Counted from the stretch's first letter, positions 1 to 12,985 are shown. The stretch is 64,000 bases of DNA from Isoetes taiwanensis (GCA_021234155.1 JAJEKV010000037.1:2594631-2658630); one strand, 5' to 3'. Numbers and translations are program-made. The notes: generated from the sequence alone by a model not told the origin.

Positions 1-600
1 TATGGTTCGGGAGGATAATGTAGTGTATTCAATACACTTTTTTCGAAAGTCAAAGTGGCCTGTATCACCTTTGGTTTTGTTTGTAAATTCCGCGTATTCC
101 TCGAATACATTCGCTGTATAAAGTTTTGAGATCAATAATGATTTTGTTATTTTCCGGTTTTCTCAATTTTCAATGACTTTGCAATTTTTTTTTTTTGTTT
201 CAATTGAAACATGAACATAGTTCCTAAACAAGGAAGGATACTAAAAGGAAAACAAACCAACAACCTTGGGATTTTTTTTTCTTTTTGTTTTGTGGGGATA
301 CAGGACCTGGCATAAATAAATGTTTGTTTTGTTGTTTTGTGGGGACAAGACAATGCAAGATATTGGTTCTAAAGAAAGAGAGTCTTATTCGAATACACTT
401 TGTATTCTAATACATTTGGTTTTCAAGAAACCCTCAAGTGCTTTGGTTTTCTTTGGCCATTTTCTTCTCGGGGAGTTAGCTACCGCCATTTTAGTTTGGC
501 GCCAGACAGCATTTAGGTTTGTGCTACAGAGAGACAATTTTGGCTACATCGCCTCTTCGGTAAGTGATCCAAATTTTTCCACAAATAGTCTCTGGTTTTA
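1..600. other. AT-rich intergenic DNA with GTATTC/GAATAC palindromes
   Basis: No gene is recognised. The stretch is rich in T runs and has several variants of a palindrome built on GTGTATTC and GAATACAC (near 30-45, 97-110 and 385-415). Similar words recur near 2,865-2,935, so the two places may be pieces of one repeat family. The open frames here are short and of low complexity. Confidence 0.5.
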
Positions 601-1130
601 GTTCTAAATTATGTCACATATGCGTGGTTAGGCATCTGCCTCGAAGACCGGCTGGGCATCTGCCTCAAAGACGTTATCTCTGCCTTCAACATCGAAGTTA
701 TTCGTGTGGTTAGTTATTCGGGGTTAGTTAGGCCTCACGCATCGTTAGGTTCAACCCGCGTGGCTTTTGCACGCCTAATTTAGAGAGACGCCGCTTCTGG
801 CATTCCCGAGCCTTGCTCAAAGACCCACGGGGATATATATATCTGCTAAGCAAACAGCTCAAGAAATCGTAACTGATCTCAAGAAATCTCCTGCGGCGCT
901 CATCCTAATGTAGAACAATGGAATATTTGTACCGATACGTCTTTCATAGGCTGTATAGTTGTAATTATTCCGATTTTGTTTTAGTGTTGTATATGTTATT
1001 GTAATACTGTTTTTCAAAGCAATATAATGCCGTTTTCGGGATGATAAGAAAGAGCAGCTTCGCTTAATGGTCATGTATTTTTTAATTGCGTAGTGCTTTT
1101 GCTTTTGAAAAGTGCCGGACTCTCGCTGCT
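600..1130 (+). promoter_or_regulatory. Possible degraded LTR-like promoter region
   Basis: A GATATATATATC block lies at 832-843. It is preceded by GC-richer sequence with small repeats and followed by T-rich sequence ending in AATATAATG near 1,020. This order (GC-richer region, TATA, T-rich leader) is common in plant LTR promoters, but no LTR ends, primer binding site or second copy was found. It could also be chance AT repeats. Confidence 0.2.
631..672. repeat. Short tandem duplication, GGCATCTGCCTC unit
   Basis: GGCATCTGCCTCGAAGAC at 631-648 is repeated at 655-672 with one change (G to A), separated by six bases. The unit sits about 170 bases upstream of a TATATATA stretch. Confidence 0.75.
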
Positions 1131-2530
1131 GCAAAACCATTAGATACTATTATGGCTTCTAGAAAATGATGCACCTTGTAGTTTAGATTCTTAAGAGAAA
1201 ACATCTTTATGCCAATCTCTTTTACGCTTAGTAGCCATTATCCTAACTCCACTTTCGTCCTGCCTTTGATAAATATGGCCTATTTCAAGGTCGCTTTTAA
1301 TCTATGTATAGTGTGTATGTTTTAGGTTTGCGTAAAATTATTGGCACAACAAGAGCAAGACTATACCGAATATGAGCAAACCAAGGCCCTTCTTCAAGAG
1401 AGCACGGTAATTTAATTTGTTCCCTGTGAGTGTTCATTTTAAGGAGGAAAAGACACAAATTTATATGATTGATATATTTATATGATGCCACTAGGGGAAA
1501 ATTGCAGGCACTCGAACTTTTTTATGGGATGTGAGCTCATGGACTCATGGCTGAAGCATGCACCCTTCAAGTTCGATAAATGAAGCTCTTGAGTCGGCTG
1601 CTCAGAAAAATGTCAAAAACATGTTGTGTCATGGACGTAATAATTGTAGGCTTATACACAGGCCAATATAAAGATCGCTAGCAACTATTTGAAGAAATGC
1701 TTGGAGCGTAATATTATCTCATGGAATTACATCTGTGAGCGTACTCAATGCCAGATACCTTACAAAGATCAGGATGATCAAATGCCCAAAATTACGCACC
1801 CTTGGAATAATTAAGATCACATCAAGCCACGAAAGCAAGGTCATAAAGGAGGCAACTAGATAAGCTTAAACGGAATGCTCTTCATAAGCTAATAAGCAAC
1901 TAGAAAGTGAGGAAATGATACTTTGGATATCGGGGAGTCATGGCAATACAACATTGATGTCAAATGCCACAATTGGTGTATGATTGAGGAATCAAAATCA
2001 TTGTTACTATTGAACCACCTTGACAAAACTTGGAATTCATTTGTAAACCATTAAACAAGACATAAATTGGTTCTAGCTCGACCTACTATTACATACCAAA
2101 GCAGCCAATTTGTAAAGTTTTAAGATAATCAAGCCATATCAAAGAGACATCAATTCCTAAACACCGCCATGTTTTGGGAACATAACCCCAAAACCCACCC
2201 CCGTATGTATCGACATGTTGGATCCAATGGTAAAAAACTACAAAACAACGCTAAATTGTAATCACCTATCATTTCATCATGAGATTTTAGGCAATCGGTT
2301 GGCATGTAAAATCATTACCGTCTCTTCTCACAAGTGCAAGCAGAAGAACACAATGGTTCCTTAAGCAAGTCATGTTAACTTAACGTGAAATTGAGGTCAG
2401 AGAATGGAGCAGCTTTTGCATTTTTCATAATAATGTACCACGAAATGTATGAGGTTTGAATGATATAGACTTTTATTAAAAATGACAGTCTTACAAGTTA
2501 CAAGGAATGCAAGTCAAGAATATTACATGT
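1130..2530. other. Unassigned intergenic DNA
   Basis: No coding frame, repeat or RNA gene is supported by inspection. The composition is AT-rich with stop codons in all frames. Confidence 0.5.
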
Positions 2531-2531
2531 T

Positions 2532-2623
2532 GTGCATCAATGCTTTTAGTTTTCATTCTCAACAAAATATAGAGGTCGTGCATCAATGCTTTTAGTTTTC
2601 ACCTCAACAAAAATAAGGAGGTC
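2532..2623. repeat. 46-bp tandem duplication
   Basis: Two adjacent 46-base copies, 2,532-2,577 and 2,578-2,623, begin GTGCATCAATGCTTTTAG and end GAGGTC. They differ at only a few positions, which suggests a fairly recent local duplication. Confidence 0.85.
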
Positions 2624-2689
2624 GATATTAAACTGGTCCTTTAAATGGTGGAAATAAATTCAAATTAAATGGTAGTAACCATGTTGTTT

Positions 2690-2935
2690 TCAAACACACG
2701 ACCCGCACATTTGTTTCTCGTAGCAATATCCTAACACACATTTGCTTTCTCGTGAAGCAAAGGTGCCCCACATTTGTTTTCTCGTAGTGCTGCATGCGTA
2801 TTCCTAACAACACTTTGTTTGAAATCCAAAGTGTGTTCCTAATATAATTTTGCTTTTTCAAATCCAAAGTGTGTTCGAATACACTTTTATTTTAAAAGCA
2901 AAAGTGTATTCCTGAATACACTTTTGTTTTACATT
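2690..2935. repeat. Degenerate ACACATTTG / GTGTATTC repeat cluster
   Basis: Variants of CACATTTGTTTCTCGTAG occur three times between about 2,705 and 2,790. Several palindromic words of the type GTGTATTCNNGAATACAC follow, up to 2,935. The cluster resembles the motif content of 1-470. No coding sequence is seen. Confidence 0.55.
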
Positions 2936-3299
2936 TTATACTTTATGTGTCCTAGTGTTCAATTACTGGTCATTTATTTTTTCTTGTTTGTTTTTCTTAC
3001 CTATCAGAACGCCAAACATGTTTGTTGAAACAACTAAACGCGGAGACTTTACGTAAACCCAAGCAGTAAACGTCCGGACGAGCGTATTGTTCGACACGCA
3101 CCCAAACCTCTTTGAGGTGCCCAACTGATGTACCTAAAAAAAAAAATTCTAAAGAAATAATAATTATTTTTTTCTATTTTGATTGATATCTCACCTCTCG
3201 TGAGATTATGTATTCATGTCTATATTTTGCCATTTTCATGGTGTTTCTTTTTGTAAAAACAACTGTCACTTCTAATGAGGAGTTCTCAAAATAAGGGAA

Positions 3300-3950
3300 A
3301 AAAAATTGAACCTTTGAAATTCCTTCGTTTATAAAAAGGCCACTCAGAGCATGGTGTTTTTATAGAATCTTTGAACGAGTTCTCGCACACTTTCGCTTCA
3401 TGCAACCTTGTTCGTTGTTCTTCTACAGTCAATGTACTCCCATTTCACTTCCTAACGCTTTCACTTCCTTCCATGGGATGTGTCTCGAACTTGATTCCAC
3501 ATCACCACAATTTCCCCATGATGCACGCCTTCAGAACCTCATCTAATCTACTCTTTTGGACACAATATAGATCCTCACAAGCTTCCTCAGACTTGGCAAT
3601 TTTATGCCGGTGTGCCCCAGATTGACCGTCTGATGTGATCTACAAACATCGCAGTAAAGTGCAATTCTTCTCAGATGTTTGGTTCTCATCCCATTGAGTC
3701 CATCCACTAAAGATTTGCATCCTCAATGCGTTTAATGCAATGTTAAATCCACAGTCCTTCACTCTCAACAAACCGTATTCAGCTTCAAAAGCTCCCAACA
3801 TCTAATCTTTACCTCTCGATGTTGGTCCAAACCCCTCAACAATAGTATCTGCATGAAATGCACACTAAATCATAGATGTATACACACTAAACCATGCACT
3901 ATACTCATGCCCTACACTCATCATATTCAATTTAACCCAGCACCTTAGTG
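3300..3950. other. Unassigned intergenic DNA
   Basis: An 84-codon plus-strand frame (3,371-3,625) resembles no family known to me. The minus strand has fragments of open frame broken by stops. It may be a decayed transposon internal region, but nothing diagnostic is visible. Confidence 0.4.
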
Positions 3951-4200
3951 TCAGAAGACACAGCGAGAACAGACACCATCACACACCACACCATTCACCA
4001 CACACCACCACCAAAATGGTGGAGTGGAGTGGTGGTGGAGTGTGGTGGGTGGTGGAGGTGGTGGTGGTGAGGGACAGGAGTGGATGGTGGATGGTGAGGT
4101 GGTGAGACGGCGGGGCGGCGGCGGATGGCAGGAATGGAGTGGACATGGATGGATGGAAGGAAGGCAGTGGTGGAATGGAATGGAATACGCCAGCGGGCAC
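3951..4200. repeat. CAC / GGT simple-sequence block with a foldback
   Basis: A CAC-rich run up to about 4,013 turns abruptly into a GGT/GGA-rich run through 4,190, with the switch at ACCACCAAAATGGTGGAG. The two arms can pair, so the block is an imperfect inverted simple repeat. Open frames across it on both strands are low-complexity shadows, not genes. Confidence 0.75.
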
Positions 4201-4319
4201 GGTATATTTGTCGTCACTAACCTCTCCTCGACCGCAAACAACCTGCCTTTACCGCGCACTGGCGGCATCTTTACCACCGGGATGGTGAAGACCGCAAACC
4301 TCATCCCTAAATTGGGATG

Positions 4320-5690
4320 ATCAGGCTTAGCGCTTTAGCAAAACAATACTCGACCATCCTCGTCATAGAAATCATGGCTGTAAATTTAGTTCTCGGGTAC
4401 GAGCTTTCAATGGAAAGCCAAAATGTAAAGCCATTTGTAAGATCCAATATATCATACTTCCAACGTGAGCCCGCTTGAATCACAAAAAATTGTCTTATTC
4501 CAAAATTTGTATTCAGATCAAGTGAAGAGGGCCAAATATTTTAGATCAGAGACACATCAAGAAATAAGATTTCAATTACAGGTACCCATTAATATTCTAA
4601 TATAATATTGTATTGCATTAGAGTTTCACATAATATTACTCATATGCCGCATACAAGCATAACCACACCACCGGGTATAACGACACACCAATTACATGCA
4701 CCACTAAGCACTATAACTAAGAAAATATGAATAAATGTAAATAAACTAACATGTGATTCCTCCGTGATAGTAAGATGTTCTTTCTACATTTTCTCCAATC
4801 TCTAGTTCTAACATCCTTGTGTTAGGGAGGCACTTCAAGCGTTCTCAATCCAAAATTTTTGAATCTTTTCTATGTCTATCCGAATTGCATCAATCTTTTA
4901 GCCTCTTGTAAGAAACCCATTTCCACCATTGTAATCGATTCTTCCTTTTCGCCTTGCGTTTCTTGGGTGAACACCTAATACCTTCCAAGATTCACGTTTA
5001 TTTTGTCACTGTTTCAGACTGCGACGGCTACGTATACGCATTATTCCAAGGCTTATTCTTGTCATGAAGTAGCTTATTATTTGATACCGCGATGGAGTCT
5101 CAGAGGTTTTATAACGATGTTTCATTTCCAAATCCTTTAATTTTCACCTATGAATTTTAATGCCGACCTTCAAAAATCTCCGGGTAAATTTCTTTCTTCT
5201 ATGCTATCCTCCATTCTTTGGTCTGCTTTATGAAAGACGCTAGCAAATTGCGATACCGCTATCATGCATTATGAACCGGACTTTCCGCCAATTCCCCGCA
5301 AGCTCCAATTTTCTCTTCGCCCGCCGCCTTTTCTTCAACACTTTGTTCTTCGTTTTCTCCCGCCTCGGGAATGCCGCTTGCAATGATACTCTATTGATAT
5401 CCATATCCACAATGGATTGAGCTCGCACAGGAGGGAGCCAAAGAACAGATCGCAGGCAAAGAACGGGGAAGGCGGCCAAAAGAATAGCAACTGAATTCTG
5501 AATTTTTAGTTTTTGAAATTAGAATTTCCCCCACAACCGAAGGACTCTATTATTCTTAACACGGCACCGAAATGCAAGCATAATTATACTTTCATACCAC
5601 AAAGTGGTGGATGTAACGCCACATTTGGGACAGCCAATTGGAATAATTACGTACTGCTTTTACCCTGCTAATACGCATACAAACATGATG
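4320..5690. other. Unassigned DNA upstream of copia remnant
   Basis: No recognisable gag, protease or integrase motif was found, although this is where the upstream part of the copia element would be expected. The only open frames are short. Either the upstream part was deleted or it has decayed beyond recognition by eye. Confidence 0.4.
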
Positions 5691-7512
5691 AAGAAATCGA
5701 GCGACATAAAACGCGCACCTCGCCAGCTGATCTGAAGAAACCTTGCAATGAAGAGAGATCAAGGTCAAGAACAAATGGAGATTGCAGCACAACAAGCAAC
5801 TACACAAGGAAGAAAAAGGCTAACTAAAGTCGAAAGACTGAAGCGTAATTAAAAATTGACACCGCAACTCATGGGTTTGTGATGATATCAAAGCAAAAAG
5901 ATTCCGTGAAGAAAACCCCCGGAGGTAAATGATATATTTGAAATTTTAATGCATTTGGAGCCTCCGGCACCAAACACTCTTTGGGATGAAGTCCGAATAT
6001 GTGAAATAGCACCCATGGCTGTGATGCAATGAAAGAAGAAATGGACTCCTTTATAAGAACTAAACTTTGAGGTTGTTAACAAACCGTAAGGTAAGAATAT
6101 TGTTGGTAATAAAATGGATATTTAATTAAACCGGAGCAGATGGAAAGTCCTCGCAATAGCGTAAGACTAGTAACTCGTGGTTTTCACACAGAAAAAGGAC
6201 AAGATTTTGATGAAACATTCTCCTCTAGTTAAATTGAATAGTGTCGTGGATGTTATTAGCTCGCAAATGCATGAATTTGGAGGATACAATTCACATGGAT
6301 GTGAAGATCATTTTCTAAATGCAAAGCCAGATGAAGAGACTTTCGCCAGCAACTGCAGATTTGAGCAAGGGAAGATAAGGTGGAAATTGAAAAGAGCGCC
6401 TTATGGCTCAAGCAATCATCTAGAGAATGGTATAAATGCATTGATGCCTTCGACAGAAAGCAAATGGATTTACTAAATTATTGGGGTCGATGGAAATTTG
6501 TACAAGTTTTCTGAATACAAAGATGGTCGGTGCATTAATTGCATTTGTATAAGGCGATGATAGCGTACTGTATTTGCGGGTGTTGAACTCACTGTTTACT
6601 AATATGCAAAGATTATTAAAAAAAAAACGTGTTTGAAAATGCTCTGGATCTTGGGAGCTTACAAATCTCGGGAATTGAAATGTCAAGAAACATGATAAAG
6701 GTATTATTATGTCGACCCAAAAAGAAACAAATCGTGAGGTATGATGGAAAAGTTCAGATGAAAGAATGCAATATAAAGAAACTCCATCTATACCTGGCTG
6801 CGTGTTATCTCGACATGTGTCCAAAACCTGAATGAAGAAAAGAAAGCACCAGTAAAGGTTCCTGATAGTTCTTGATCTGTCAGTTTACATATACAATAAC
6901 CCAGACAAGACCAGATGTATTCATAGTAAAACATGCTTAGTATATATAATAATAATCCAGTGGAAGGACCACAATGTTCTAAAAAGGGTATTATATTTGA
7001 AAATGGGCACCATAGATATGGAGTATCTACAATCACAAACCTGACACCACCATTGTGATGCCGGACCGGTGGATTTAGGAGGGGTGAAAGTTCACTGGTT
7101 ATCTTATGATGTTAGGAGGAGGCCCTGACACAGATGCAAAAAACAACGCTTATAGTGACATTAATAAAGACAGCCAGAATGGTGCCAGCACCACTTGGGA
7201 AAGGAAGACGCGATATTAGAACTTGGCATCGACCCAAATTTAATGGAAATGCTATATGTGACAAAGACAAGTTGTATAGCTACATAAAGAACCCCGTAAT
7301 GCATGAAAGGTCAAAACATATAGAACCGAAATGCATTTTATTAGATGCTCGCCAAGAAAGGTGTGATTAAGATGAGCTCACATTAACACCAAAGAATCAA
7401 ATAAAGGTGATATTCGACTAAAGTTCAAAGCAGGTTGATTTGTAGAGCTCAGAAACAAATTATCCATTCCTGGCACAAGTGATTACTGAAACAGAAACAT
7501 ACAGCGGGAAAG
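5690..7512 (+). pseudogene. Ty1-copia pol remnant: linker, reverse transcriptase, RNase H
   Basis: This is a degraded plus-strand pol segment of a Ty1-copia retrotransposon. Pieces recognised in order, in shifting frames: a low-complexity linker expected between integrase and RT (about 5,690-5,880); the start of RT near 6,090-6,160; the conserved block RLVTRGFHTEKGQDFDETFS from 6,164 followed by PLVKLNS in another frame; the catalytic region near 6,530-6,565, where a stop interrupts the expected aromatic-V-D-D motif and leaves GDD; and the RNase H C-terminal block NPVMHERSKHIE at about 7,280-7,330. The tail LRNKLFIPG near 7,450-7,480 fits the usual copia pol end. Many stops and frameshifts make it non-functional. 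Identification of RT and RNase H is firm; the 5' limit is soft. Confidence 0.85.
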
Positions 7513-8100
7513 TGTTGAAATAAACTTATCATGTCAATGTTTAGAGCCGAGCCACTCATCTAACTAGGGTTGTTTGCGCGTTCTGCCAATACAGCAGATT
7601 GAGCAGATCATATCTTCTGCCAGGTACGTTGAAGTTGCTACATTCAGCCAGTTGCGCAACAAGGGATGGATCAAGCAAAGATATTAGAAATATGAACCAT
7701 TGAAATATTATTTGTTTCAACCAATGGATCAATGCCCTGATATCGCTAATATTCTTAAACCATGCAATGTGGGATAATTCGTAGATAATGAATTAAATGG
7801 AGTTGTAGGCATGTTGATCCGGAGCCAAGAATCACGGATTGAGGTGCTATAGCAAGAGGATTATCCCCGAGAGAATTATCTACAAATGGTGCAATCCCAT
7901 ATTACTGTACGCTGAAGGTCCTCAAAGCCCCGCTCAATTATGCCACAAAGAATGGTCAATGACCATTGCTACAAGGTTTTAAACAATTTTCATGGCTTCT
8001 ATTTTAACTGATATCTTATCTAGGGAAGTTTGAATGCACAAGTTTGAGTAATAATCAAGAAGTTAAATTGTAAAGCAAGAAATTAAGACCAAATTAGGCT
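7513..8100 (+). mobile_element. Probable 3' LTR start of the copia element (end not defined)
   Basis: About 30 bases after the pol end lies a purine-rich stretch (GCGGGAAAG) followed directly by TGTTGAAATAAACTTATC at 7,513. This is the usual arrangement of polypurine tract and TG-starting copia LTR. I could not find a matching 5' LTR, so the LTR end is unknown and the right limit given is only a guess. Confidence 0.5.
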
Positions 8101-10090
8101 TTCGCTAGTTGAGAAGAATCAGTTTGTTTGATCTGTTCCTAATGAAGTATATGGTGTTGCTATATCATTGAGATAAGGGGTAATCTTGTTTTGTCGTTAT
8201 AACTTAATTGACAAGCTTAAGCATATTGATATCTTTGCTAGGATTGAGATCTTTAAGCGCCAGGTTAGAATTGCTACAATGGCATCACATTGAATTTATA
8301 TCATGGGACTACGCATCTAATCTTAAGAAAATGTACAACAAATGTGAAATTGATAAAACCCTGATTCGAAAGCAAAGAATCTCACGCAGCACTCATGTCC
8401 AAGATCATAAACCATGCATGGCAACCTCTCGAGGCTATAATGGAATGCCAAAATTGTCATTTTTCTTTAAACCTCATGCCCATATATGTCGAGATCTATA
8501 TATCCGCATGCCACGCCTATGGCAACACTAAAACCGAGATAATCCTTATCATTTTGCTGCAAAGTCTTGTTGCATGTATCCGACTCTTGAACTTCCTGGA
8601 ATGGAATGATCTGGAATGATCTGACTGGAATGGACCAGGAATGGATCAGGAATGTAGGTTCATTTTTAAAAAAGATGAATCATGTTAAGTTAGTAAACTA
8701 TGGACAAAGATAATGTTAATACATGAAGTTAACTAAGATTTGTATTCACATCTCGGGCTAAATGGCCGGAGTGCTGAGCTGGGCTTGGAGTATTTCCACC
8801 TATTTTTGCACATGAATTGTTAATATACCATGCAGAATAAGCAGCAATTCACATGACTATTCAGTATTTATTTATGATCTGATATTAACAACGGAATATT
8901 GCATTTGTGGGATTAACATCAAGTTTCTAGTAGCTTCATTTCAAGAAATGGAGGGCAAAGACCATTTTCACTATAAGAGATCGCCCATATTCTCCTATAT
9001 CTTAGCTATCTACAACTCCTAACATGTCGCACTACATGGAAAAAGCAACAGAGGTGGACAAAGACATAATGGCTTAAGAGCTAAATTACCTTTGATGTGA
9101 CAAATTGCTTAGCCCCCCTTTGGCATACCTCTACCATTCTCGCGCATATTCAAAAGAGGAAGGAAAGAGTTTGATGCTTTCGTTCGTGGAGCAAGGATAC
9201 AGGTATCCACTTTGGAAACACAATGATGAAACAAAATCATAGGGCTAATTATTAAGGAAGGTTGAGAAAAGGAAACTTAAACTACATCTAAACATCTCAC
9301 ATTGCCTGAATAGCCACGCCAAAAAGAGCCGCCGAAATATACAAATCTTAAAATGACATAAACCGGCCCTGATTCTCGACTATGGTGGAATGTGAAGCTT
9401 CTTTTGTGTTCTCATTAAAACGTTAACGCCAGAAACCGCCCGAATAGCTTGGCTTTGCCAAAATCGCACCAAAAAGGGCCGCTTCTTTGGATAAATCTAC
9501 CTAGTTCTAAGTCATTCAGACCAAGATGCTGCTAAAGATACTTTCATCTTCTGCATAAAGCACCAAGTCCAAAGACCTAATATCCACAACAAAGTTCTTG
9601 GTTAAAGGCACCTCTATCGTAGATGCTACCATTGAATCTACATCAAAATAGTCTATATTTTCTCCTCCGAGTTTCAACCATGAAGGTAAGAGAAAGAGAA
9701 TTTAGGTTTCTTGTTTCCCAGATGTTTCTCCTTAAGTGCATCTAATGTGTAATGGTTCGGATCTGTTATGACCTAAGATACGATACCCCCGATCTAAGCT
9801 TCCTTCTCATGCAATAACTGAATGATATAGTTCTTGCCCTAATGCACCTAAATGTGCCCACAATGGCGTAATTTCAATATGCTATCGCTGAAGCTTGCTC
9901 TTGGCTATGGCTTACGATAAATCGCTTTGAGACGAGACAGGGATTTTATATTGGGATCATTTCTTAGCCTTTAGCTTCCATCTCCACTTTGTCGCATTTG
10001 TATTTATCTAAAAATGTTACATCTCAAACAAAAAATAAGACCAAGATTAGATATAAAAGCTATAGGGAAAAAAGTTAGCTGCTGTAAGCA
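8100..10090. other. Unassigned DNA
   Basis: Apart from the GGAATG-type repeat at about 8,598, no gene or complete element is recognised. Two segments near 9,300-9,345 and 9,430-9,500 share loosely similar words (AAAAAGAGCCGCCG / AAAAAGGGCCGC), perhaps a decayed duplication. Confidence 0.4.
8598..8655. repeat. Degenerate GGAATG(GA) repeat
   Basis: Six or so imperfect repeats of TGGAATG/GGAATGATC occur in tandem. It is a simple repeat with no coding content. Confidence 0.7.
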
Positions 10091-10114
10091 TATCAATACG
10101 ATGGTTTTTCTACC

Positions 10115-10580
10115 AATTTGGGCTGGACTTCACGAAAACCTCCCCACTTTTCCATGGAAACCCCCAATTTCAATGAAATTCCCTTAACTTTCTCTGAAGC
10201 TCTCCCTAATCTTCCTAAAGCTCTCACATTCCTTACTTGGAACTCCCAATTTTTCTGTGTATACCTCGAGAGGTTTCCATTTTGTAATAAGGGAGGTTTC
10301 CATGGAAACTTCACCTTTCTCGAAACCTCCCCTAACTTTCAGAACTGGGAAGGCAGATGGGGTTTGCATGAAAATTGGGGAGGTTTCATGAAAATTAGAA
10401 GAAAAACACCCCAATGCATCTCAGCTTCTATCCACCAGTTTTAATATCCACCCTGGTTATGCAAAACATGCCTCTTTACACCACCGCCTCTTTTACACCA
10501 CGGCCTTTTTTAAATATTCTAATGGAAACTCTCCCCACTTTCCAAAGGAAAACTATGAGGTTTCAAGGAATTTTATAGTC
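10115..10580. repeat. GGAAACC/CCCC-rich repeat region
   Basis: Variants of TTTCCATGGAAAC and GGGAGGTTTCCATG are scattered on both strands (for example near 10,147, 10,270, 10,292 and 10,380), making local inverted repeats. Related words occur at about 16,690-16,730 and 17,510-17,580. The overlapping open frames on both strands are products of this composition. It may be a decayed MITE-like family; ends were not defined. Confidence 0.5.
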
Positions 10581-11059
10581 CATCTTGATTTTCCTATGGC
10601 TGAATCCAGTCCTTACAGGCCCAACAAGTCCCTCTCATTTCTCTTGTATTGTTCTAAACCCCAAAGAGGGTTCAACAAGCGATGCTTCGCGGACAGCATG
10701 GTCTAGTATTGCCTACTCCCCAAACCATGAAAAGTTTATAGTGTTATTTATATTTCATTTATGGTATCGCTTATATGGCGACAGCATAATGTGATGGTAT
10801 ACCTTTTTTGTCAACAAATGTAATAAGCATAATATTTATAACAACAACGATTCAAACTATGTCTTCGAGGTACAACCACATCGCCGCATATAAAACAAAC
10901 GCGATGTAGTAAATAAGTAATTGGTGACATGGAGCCCACGCCTCGCTATGACGTAAGCATTCACATACGTATACAAAGCAGCAATGTAATAAGAAAGAAC
11001 TTTGCCGCCTTAGGGAACTGTAAGTCGGGCCTGAATCAATCTTCCAACCTAGCAAGAAA

Positions 11060-12430
11060 AAATATATAGCTAATTCTAAATCTAATCGTATTTATTATTT
11101 GTTCTACCGTTACCCGCAAGATCTCGAGCAGGGACCAATCGTAGAGAAAGCATCCGCCAACATGCACATCAATAAAGCTACTGCAACACCACAACTATCC
11201 GGACTCTCTAATGTGGCGCATCCATATCACAAATGAAGAGGCCAACCTCCTCCTCACATCCCCTGCCTTCAATCGCATGTAAAGCCCATACATCCTCGCA
11301 TGTTGTGCGAAAGTACCAAGAACCTTCTCCACCATTTAAGCGCATGCCAATAGGATGATGGTCAATCTCTACCTATTCAACTCTATCGACGTTACGACGT
11401 CACACGGACCCCCGAATTATGGAATCAAAAATATAACCACGTATGTGCTCTATAAAGCCTCAATGCTCAAGAATATCCATGTCACAACTGGAATTCAAAT
11501 CGTCCAATCGTAACAACTGCATGATCAAAACACATAGAAATAAAAGTATATGGTAAAAGGGTGAACTAATAGCATCACTAATTTGTGTGACGACAGCCGT
11601 ATCGACCGCAGACGATGTCGCTCCACCGTAAGACTGGTCCAGAGTCGCCCCGGAATACGCCGGTGATCATTCTCTGAGACTTGTAATGAAGGGGATAAGC
11701 ATCGCATAATAGTGGAGTTTCCATGTAGCACGCCGATCCTCTTTCTGCATAAATATGCCTCGAGAATCTCTTTTATGGGATGTAAATGATAAGGAAATAT
11801 TAGGGGATAAGAGCATAATACAATATAAAGGGTTTCCAAGAGACTCACATAATGTAGACGTATATGTGCTGGCCTCTATCTACATTGTAGGTACTATCTA
11901 GGGAAGTCACTCTGTGATCTCAACCGCATGACTGCAGAGGCCAGACCGATATCTGGACTCATCCTGCTCCAAACACACCCTCGGCCGCATTTTATATGAT
12001 ACAAATACTCATGTGTTCTCCCTCTATTGGTATCTCAAGATACTCATTCAACCCCCTCCGTAACCAACTTGAGCCTAAGACTGGTTTATCAGCCCAACCA
12101 GCAGCATGCTTTCACCTTTTCGCCGTATGTACAAAAAATTCTACTAGCGAAGAAAGCACTACCAGCAGGAAAGATGAAGCCATGCCCTCGGGTCTTCAAA
12201 CACCCAATTCTCCCATGTGAGTTTTTCCCCAATCTCTCTCGCCGAGGGTGGGTATGGCGGATGTTCATGCATGTTCATATGATGCTCTATATCACCTATA
12301 GATCTCGCATGCATCTTTTCGCTTTCTCTCAGCTTCCACTCTCCTATCAGAATTCCGCAATTTCTACCCTCGGCTCCCCACTCGCTGCCTTCGCCTCGCC
12401 TCTTCTTCGTCTCACTTCTCAATTCTACCT
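11060..12430. other. Unassigned DNA
   Basis: Open frames of 107 (minus, 11,525-11,848) and 138 codons (plus, 12,027-12,443) are present but resemble no family known to me and have no supporting context. The minus-strand reading may be decayed continuation of the element at 12.4-13.0 kb. Confidence 0.35.
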
Positions 12431-12437
12431 TTATTTA

Positions 12438-12985
12438 TCATAGGTAGACAAAGAACCCATTGGTTCGATCTGACTCGATGCAGCATTCTAGGCTGGTTCT
12501 ATGAAATGCGGTCCAAGAGAAATCGTGATCATCGTGGAGGGTGACTGAAGATGGCATAGCCGCGCCAACACCGCATCGAGGCAATACCGAAATGATGACA
12601 CCGGTGACGGCCAAGCCAGCACCGCAGTGGTATCTCTCAACATAGAGGCCATCTCGCCAAATGTCAACACCGGGTGCCGCATTGCCACCGATAGCACCAA
12701 GCGGTGCTGCGCCATATCCGGCATGCCAACGAAAAAGGGCGTGCAAGGAGACAATGGTGTAGGATAGATAAAGGACGTGGAAAATGCTGGATGCCGGAGG
12801 GACTTGAATGTCACAATAATGCGACTAGATATGGGCGATGAACTAGCTAGGGGCCATGGAAGGTGAAGGAACATAATATGACATAGGAAGGATGGTCGCC
12901 CGAAGGGAAGCTTATGGAAGGAGGTACCTATCAAGGGAGGAGGGAATGTGGACTGCTTAGGGGGCCATGAAGGTGGAGGGACCAA
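12438..12985 (-). pseudogene. Possible plant mobile domain (PMD) remnant
   Basis: A 165-codon minus-strand frame (12,985 down to 12,488) contains LTFGEMASMLRDTTAVLA and then WPSPV. This resembles the plant mobile domain signature, in which an aromatic or leucine-rich GEM stretch precedes L-x-D-V-x-x-L-L-G-L-P-V-x-G. An overlapping frame (12,746-12,438) reads HALFRWHAGY upstream and AVTGVII downstream, as if one domain were split by frameshifts. PMD proteins are spread by MULE and gypsy elements and include the MAIN/MAIL family. The N-terminal part is proline/serine-rich and unrecognised. The match rests on a short motif seen by eye, so this could be a non-coding GC-rich stretch. Confidence 0.3.

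Noticed and set aside
4024-4320. 98-codon glycine/tryptophan-rich frame and overlapping minus frames
   Set aside because: They translate the CAC/GGT simple repeat and are open only because of composition.
10093-10444. Overlapping 108-, 76- and 73-codon frames on both strands
   Set aside because: All arise from the GGAAACC repeat vocabulary; none has a domain or context.
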